The notes under the pieces were generated by a model, which saw nothing but the letters and a program-made list of their open reading frames with translations, was not told where the DNA came from and ran no database searches. DNA of 34,957 nucleotides from IMG/VR virus record IMGVR_UViG_3300040856_000759, positions 1 through 34,957 of that record; one strand, given 5' to 3'. Below, one piece after another: positions 30,968 to 34,957 of this stretch. Numbering within the stretch: position 1 is the first letter of the stretch; the number at the start of each line of letters is the position of its first letter. The stretch is from a virus. The position numbers and the translations under genes were made by a program.

Positions 30968-31346
30968 TAGACTAAGTGGAAAAGTAGATAAAGGTTGGGG
31001 ATATGAACTAATCTTTGCTACTAATGACAAATACTGCGGGAAAATACTTTTCTTTGAAAAGAAAGGTGCAAAATTTTCAATGCATTTTCATAAAGAAAAA
31101 GATGAAACTTGGTTTATTAACAATGGTAAATTTTTACTTCGTTATGTGGATACAACAAAAGCAGTAATGTTTACAAAAGAATTAGGACCTGGAGATGTTT
31201 GGAGAAATCCTCCACTAATGCCACACCAATTAGAAGCACTAGAAGACAACTCTAGTCTTACAGAAGTAAGTACACCAGATAGTGTAGAAGATAATTATAG
31301 AATTATTCCTGGTGATTCACAAAAAGAAGAAGATAAAACTACTTAG
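30957..31346 (+). CDS. single-domain cupin, mannose-6-phosphate isomerase-like
   Basis: 129 aa. 'KGWGYELIFATNDKYCGKIL' is typical of sugar-cluster cupins. Metal ligands are probably H43, H45 and E50 ('SMHFHKEKDETWF'), and H90 in 'PPLMPHQLEAL'. Such cupins isomerise or epimerise sugar phosphates or nucleotide sugars; a bare cupin of this size may also only bind sugar. The start overlaps the end of hldD by 11 nt. It is the last gene of the operon and its end overlaps by 8 nt the end of the 41-aa minus-strand gene. The related cupin domain in the 3693-4487 fusion shows that the phage holds two of them. Confidence 0.8.
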   Translation: MPTNRLSGKVDKGWGYELIFATNDKYCGKILFFEKKGAKFSMHFHKEKDETWFINNGKFLLRYVDTTKAVMFTKELGPGDVWRNPPLMPHQLEALEDNSSLTEVSTPDSVEDNYRIIPGDSQKEEDKTT

Positions 31347-31464
31347 TCTTATTTTTAATCCAACGATAAGCCGCATAGGCTAATAATAGTACAACAATAG
31401 TACCAATACCATCTACCCACGATGTTTCGTTCATTGCTCTAATTAGATCTGCTGTGATTTCCAT
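31339..31464 (-). CDS. 41-aa single-span membrane protein
   Basis: The frame runs from ATG 31464, overlapping the stop of the large virion gene as TAATG, to TAG at 31339. The N-terminus is polar ('MEITADLIRAMNETSWVDGI'), followed by one hydrophobic helix 'GTIVVLLLAYAAYRWI' and a basic tail 'KNKTK'. Charge suggests the C-terminus stays inside the cell. I do not recognise the family; small one-span proteins in phages include holins, antiholins and superinfection-exclusion proteins. The coupled start and the single hydrophobic segment argue that it is real. Confidence 0.65.
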   Translation of the reverse strand: MEITADLIRAMNETSWVDGIGTIVVLLLAYAAYRWIKNKTK

Positions 31465-34400
31465 TATGCTTGTGCCTCTGACCAACGTAGAATAATTTCC
31501 CCTGTAACGTCAGTACCGGATGTTTTATACACGTTCAGTGCCAACACGTCTGGACCATTAGGGAATGTACCTCTTCCACCTAGTGTGGTATTGGTTAATT
31601 CTTTAATGAATGATAAATCTAGCGTTGATCTTTCTCCCGGTCTAGCAACAAAACCAAAGATTGTTTCACCCGGCTGTGCATACGGTGGTTGTGTAAAGTC
31701 AAACGTTACTGTATCTGTGCCTTTGGTAAGTGTACTAGCATCAGTACTCTGAGAAAACTGTACTTTATAGTATTCTGTTGAACCATAACTTTCTAATGAT
31801 ACACTTGATACTGATGTATTTGCAGGAAATCTAGTTTCACTTGATGCAACTGACGTACCTTGGGTAGCACCGGCTGATTCCCAACTTGCTTTTGTAAACC
31901 AAATTTCTGAAGTTGGTGGATTTTTAAATGTTTTTGTAAATGTTAAGTTAACATTACCAATTGGTACGTTTCTTAAACCGTTACTTGAAACATAAATTGG
32001 TCTTAGTGTTCCTGAACCAGCACTACCTGTTGTCCAACTTCCAACCTGTGTAATTGTTGTTCCTGATGAAAAGTTTATTCCATCGCCAACCTCTGTACCT
32101 AATTCAAATAAATCTGTGTTTGCTTGATAAAAGGCTTCTGTAACAAAGAATAAATTTCTACCTTGTCTAATAGTATTATCCCAATAATCGTTATTACTTC
32201 TATATCCTCTATCAATAGCAACAATCGTTTCTGTAATTGGTGCAAGTGTAGTTGCGGCCCTTGTTAGTGTAACCGCACCTGAGTTCCAGTTAACCGATCC
32301 ACCTGGTGCAATCTGTGCGAAACTTGGCTGACCACCCTGTGCAACACCTGTTAATCCTTGCCAACCAATATCGTCTGGGTTAGCAGGATAGTTTTGTGGG
32401 TTTAAAACTCCTGTTACAACAATGTTACCTGTTTGCCCACTAGCATTAGGTTCTGTGGTAATTTCCAAACCTTCTAGTAGCAACTGTGCTCTATTAATTA
32501 ATTCTCTTTCACCTAAATCACCTACAAGTGCATTACTAACACTTGGTGCAAGTCTAATTAGGAATGATGTAAATGGTGTAGTACCAAATGCAACACCGGT
32601 CGCCGCGTAACTAAACAAGAAACCTCTATCACTGTCAAAGCCGCCGTCTGTAATAAACGAAGAACCCCAGTGTTGGATAATTGGTGTTGTAGTATTACTT
32701 ACAAGTACTAGTCCGGTTTTAGCCGCGTGTGTCGCCGTAGGTCCTGCTGTGTATGTTCTAGTTGCACCTGAAGCAAACTGCTGTAATGGTGCTTCACGTG
32801 TACAGCCTGTTAGAGTATTTCCTGTTATTCCAGTATACGTAACAAGTTCGTTGTCAATGTAAATTGTACCACCATCATCTGGAAAATCACTTGCATCTTC
32901 TAGTTCAATTGATGCATCAGCAACTCCAATATTTGATTTTAGTTTACCAATAGCACTTTCATTAATAACTTCATAACGCACAGGTTGGTTACCAGTACGC
33001 ATATACGCTTCTGTGTTAATGTTTGAGTTACGCATTCTGTGTGCCATGATAAAGTTACCATCACTACCTCTGAACATGTAATCAATAAAACCAGCACCAT
33101 ACCATGAATATTGAATCCCGATCATCTGCATGTATGTTACATCAAGATCGTATCCTGATTTGCCTGTTCCATCACAGTTATCTCTGTTCCACTGTCCTTG
33201 ACGTGCTTTTTTATCAACAACCTTGGCCATCTTAGCACCTGAAATATTAGTTACACCTCTAAAGTCTGGTGAAACGTTAATGCTTGACTGGTTATTAACT
33301 TTAGTAACAACGTGTGTCATACCACGTATAACAACTCTGTCACCTACACTTAATTGATCTTGGAATCTTGTATTTGAACCAGTAATTTCGTTTTGATCTC
33401 TGTATGCTGTACATGTTCCCGAAAGTTGGAAAGTTGCACTACGTTGTACACAATACAAGTGCTTACCATTGTATTCAAAGAAAATACCATTTTGATCATC
33501 ATATGTACCTGCTCTTACCACAGACCCGTGCCATGTACGTGTTTGTACTTGCGGGTTATCTGTAAGAGTTGCAGTAGTATCACCTAGTATATATTTTGCT
33601 CTTATTGTAAATTGACGTTCATCAACAATACTATCTACATTATAATTTCCATCGTAACCTGGTGTTACAATGCCTTTTAATCTAATGCCAGCACCAACTT
33701 GTAACCCATGATCTACATCGTCAGTAGTTACTGTAATAACACTACCAACTGCTGTACCGCCTGCTGTAATACTTAATAAGTCATAACTTGGTGCAAATAA
33801 AGCACCAGTTGTGTACATAATACCTTTACCTGACTGGTATCTAATATATTTTTTACTTTGACGTATTGCTTGTGCACCATGTACAGGAGAACCAGTACCT
33901 AATTGTACACCACCGTCAAATGGTCTATGCAAGAAGAATGCATCTGGTCTTGGATAAACTGTACCTTGTATAGGTTCATCATTGTTTGTACCAGTTGAAA
34001 TATTACCTACCGATAATGCTTGATATGATATTTGATCTAAAGCACTTACAGATGTTGCTATAAATGATCCTGCCGCTAGATAGTGATTGTTTGTTCCGTT
34101 GTCAGAAGCAACACTAACAATAAATGTTGACCCTGGTACTAATCCGTGTGGACTACCAAATGATACACTAATTGTTGCAAGTGCATCAAAATCGATTGTT
34201 GTGCCTTGTGGCAATAATCCAGTCGTCGATTCACTCATACTTACAGTACTATACACTGTTAATTGGCTACCCTGTGCCGCTGATCCTGAATTTGACGTTG
34301 TTAAAATTTCGCCATTTGTATCTACGCTGTCGACAGTAACAGTTAAATCATTTGCAGGACTTTGACCACCTAAGTTTTGTCCTGATAACACTATTCTATT

Positions 34401-34957
34401 TCCTACTTTATATCCAGTACCTGCTGTTGCAACAGCGTTAATTGTATACACTCCGAGATTTCTGTTAACATCAAAACTTGCTCCATTACCGCTTGGAGAT
34501 TCGTTAAATCCTTCAACGCCTGTAAATTCTCCATTTCCTGAAACAGCATTACCACTGCCAGTAACATTAATAATACCACCAATACTATCAACAGCACCTG
34601 CGACTGTCATAGTAGCATCGTTATCTGGACTAGTACCACCTAGGTCACTACCAAGAATTACAATCTCATCACCTGTTGCATAACCTTCACCACCGTCAAC
34701 TACTGTTCCAGTATAGTTTCCTCCACTAGTTGCAATATTAAAAATTGCTCCAGTACCAACTAAATTATCACCACTTTGGCTTTCATAAGTTTGACTGTTT
34801 AAACCAGTACCTGACTCAGTAAACGCTGTAATTGTTCCGTTTACATCGACAGCAGTAACAGTTAGTGTTAAATCATTTGCAGGACTTGTACCGCCTAGTT
34901 GATCACCGCTAATTGTAAGTGTATCTGTAGTAGCAAAGTTTACACCACCGTCTTGTA
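31464..34957 (-). CDS. very large repeat-bearing virion (tail/baseplate-associated) protein, N-terminus cut by the window edge
   Basis: At least 1163 aa; the frame stays open past the internal Met at 34610 up to the right edge, so the start is outside. The visible N-terminal part holds three copies of an 85-90-residue unit with 'LGG.SPANDLT.TV'. The middle has 'DAFFLHRPFDGGVQLGTGSP' and 'IRQSKKYIRYQSGKGIMYTT', a pattern I recall from large structural proteins of cyanophages and pelagiphages. The C-terminal 400 residues are beta-rich and Ser/Thr/Gly-rich, as in fibres. It is probably part of the tail-side host-contact apparatus; the exact role is unknown. The stop overlaps the start of the 41-aa gene. 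Confidence 0.82.
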   Translation of the reverse strand, partial: QDGGVNFATTDTLTISGDQLGGTSPANDLTLTVTAVDVNGTITAFTESGTGLNSQTYESQSGDNLVGTGAIFNIATSGGNYTGTVVDGGEGYATGDEIVILGSDLGGTSPDNDATMTVAGAVDSIGGIINVTGSGNAVSGNGEFTGVEGFNESPSGNGASFDVNRNLGVYTINAVATAGTGYKVGNRIVLSGQNLGGQSPANDLTVTVDSVDTNGEILTTSNSGSAAQGSQLTVYSTVSMSESTTGLLPQGTTIDFDALATISVSFGSPHGLVPGSTFIVSVASDNGTNNHYLAAGSFIATSVSALDQISYQALSVGNISTGTNNDEPIQGTVYPRPDAFFLHRPFDGGVQLGTGSPVHGAQAIRQSKKYIRYQSGKGIMYTTGALFAPSYDLLSITAGGTAVGSVITVTTDDVDHGLQVGAGIRLKGIVTPGYDGNYNVDSIVDERQFTIRAKYILGDTTATLTDNPQVQTRTWHGSVVRAGTYDDQNGIFFEYNGKHLYCVQRSATFQLSGTCTAYRDQNEITGSNTRFQDQLSVGDRVVIRGMTHVVTKVNNQSSINVSPDFRGVTNISGAKMAKVVDKKARQGQWNRDNCDGTGKSGYDLDVTYMQMIGIQYSWYGAGFIDYMFRGSDGNFIMAHRMRNSNINTEAYMRTGNQPVRYEVINESAIGKLKSNIGVADASIELEDASDFPDDGGTIYIDNELVTYTGITGNTLTGCTREAPLQQFASGATRTYTAGPTATHAAKTGLVLVSNTTTPIIQHWGSSFITDGGFDSDRGFLFSYAATGVAFGTTPFTSFLIRLAPSVSNALVGDLGERELINRAQLLLEGLEITTEPNASGQTGNIVVTGVLNPQNYPANPDDIGWQGLTGVAQGGQPSFAQIAPGGSVNWNSGAVTLTRAATTLAPITETIVAIDRGYRSNNDYWDNTIRQGRNLFFVTEAFYQANTDLFELGTEVGDGINFSSGTTITQVGSWTTGSAGSGTLRPIYVSSNGLRNVPIGNVNLTFTKTFKNPPTSEIWFTKASWESAGATQGTSVASSETRFPANTSVSSVSLESYGSTEYYKVQFSQSTDASTLTKGTDTVTFDFTQPPYAQPGETIFGFVARPGERSTLDLSFIKELTNTTLGGRGTFPNGPDVLALNVYKTSGTDVTGEIILRWSEAQA
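34304..34957 (-). repeat. three tandem repeats of about 85-90 codons in the large virion gene
   Basis: The 'LGG' codons of the three copies lie near 34895, 34640 and 34370, giving periods of 255 and 270 nt. Each unit contains 'GD/N.I.[IL].G..LGG.SP.ND.T.TV' followed by 'NG.I' or 'GG.I'. The first copy is cut by the right edge, so more copies may lie outside. Confidence 0.85.

Noticed and set aside
34403-34597. Leu-rich minus-strand frame resembling a membrane peptide
   Set aside because: It is an out-of-frame reading of the repeat-bearing virion gene; the in-frame protein has clear repeats through this stretch.
34610-34610. Internal ATG as the true start of the large virion protein
   Set aside because: The frame continues open to the edge and contains two further repeat copies upstream of it, so the start lies outside the window.
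1-34957. tRNA genes, CRISPR arrays, insertion sequences, integrase or attachment sites
   Set aside because: No cloverleaf-sized gap, regular spacer array, transposase or integrase frame was seen; all intergenic gaps are under about 120 nt.

Overview
This window is a low-GC segment of a lytic T4-like (myovirus) phage genome. It resembles the marine T4-like phages of cyanobacteria and SAR11-type bacteria. The evidence is a set of recognisable T4 core genes: gp13, gp14, gp15, gp16, gp17, gp18, gp19, gp4, gp32, UvsX, UvsY and gene 1 (dNMP kinase). Their sequence flavour is that of the marine branch, and sequences resembling the T4 late promoter (TATAAATA) lie in front of many of them. I see no integrase, tRNA gene, insertion sequence or CRISPR array. 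Genes are packed almost without gaps; no gene-free stretch exceeds about 120 nt. The host cannot be read from the sequence, but the sugar genes imply a Gram-negative host with LPS or a polysaccharide surface.

Layout. (1) 1-7080, minus strand: a tightly overlapping sugar/cell-surface cluster. It holds a polysaccharide pyruvyl transferase-like protein, two GT-A glycosyltransferases, three mutually related GT-B-like proteins, a cytidylyltransferase-cupin fusion, two methyltransferases and a GT25-like protein. (2) 7067-9878, minus: recombination and single-strand DNA genes uvsY, a small acidic protein, uvsX and gp32, run from a near-consensus sigma-70 promoter. (3) 9995-19417, minus: a 2OG-Fe(II) oxygenase, a large unknown 804-aa protein, the terminase subunits gp17 and gp16, head-completion gp4, unknown virion-type proteins (one with an eight-cysteine cluster) and a tail-tube-fold protein. 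(4) 19487-25401: tail tube gp19, a very large tail sheath gp18, an HNH-type protein on the plus strand, the dNMP kinase and neck gp13. (5) 25444-31346, plus: one overlapping seven-gene operon, gp14, gp15, Nudix hydrolase, HldE, 2OG oxygenase, HldD and cupin. (6) 31339-34957, minus: a 41-aa membrane protein and a very large repeat-bearing virion/tail protein running off the right edge.

The most unusual content is the sugar biology. The plus-strand operon couples neck and tail genes to both HldE (heptose kinase/adenylyltransferase) and HldD (ADP-heptose epimerase), the two enzymes that make the last part of ADP-L-glycero-D-manno-heptose. The minus-strand cluster supplies candidate glycosyltransferases and decorating enzymes. 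Together they could remodel host LPS or glycosylate virion proteins; this is inference.

A second striking pattern is regulatory. Seven genes share a core TAAATA element exactly 5 nt before the ATG with no Shine-Dalgarno sequence, which puts the A of the ATG at the expected late transcription start. This predicts leaderless late mRNAs, next to a second class (gp18, gp19, a 165-aa gene) with a spaced late element plus a strong Shine-Dalgarno.
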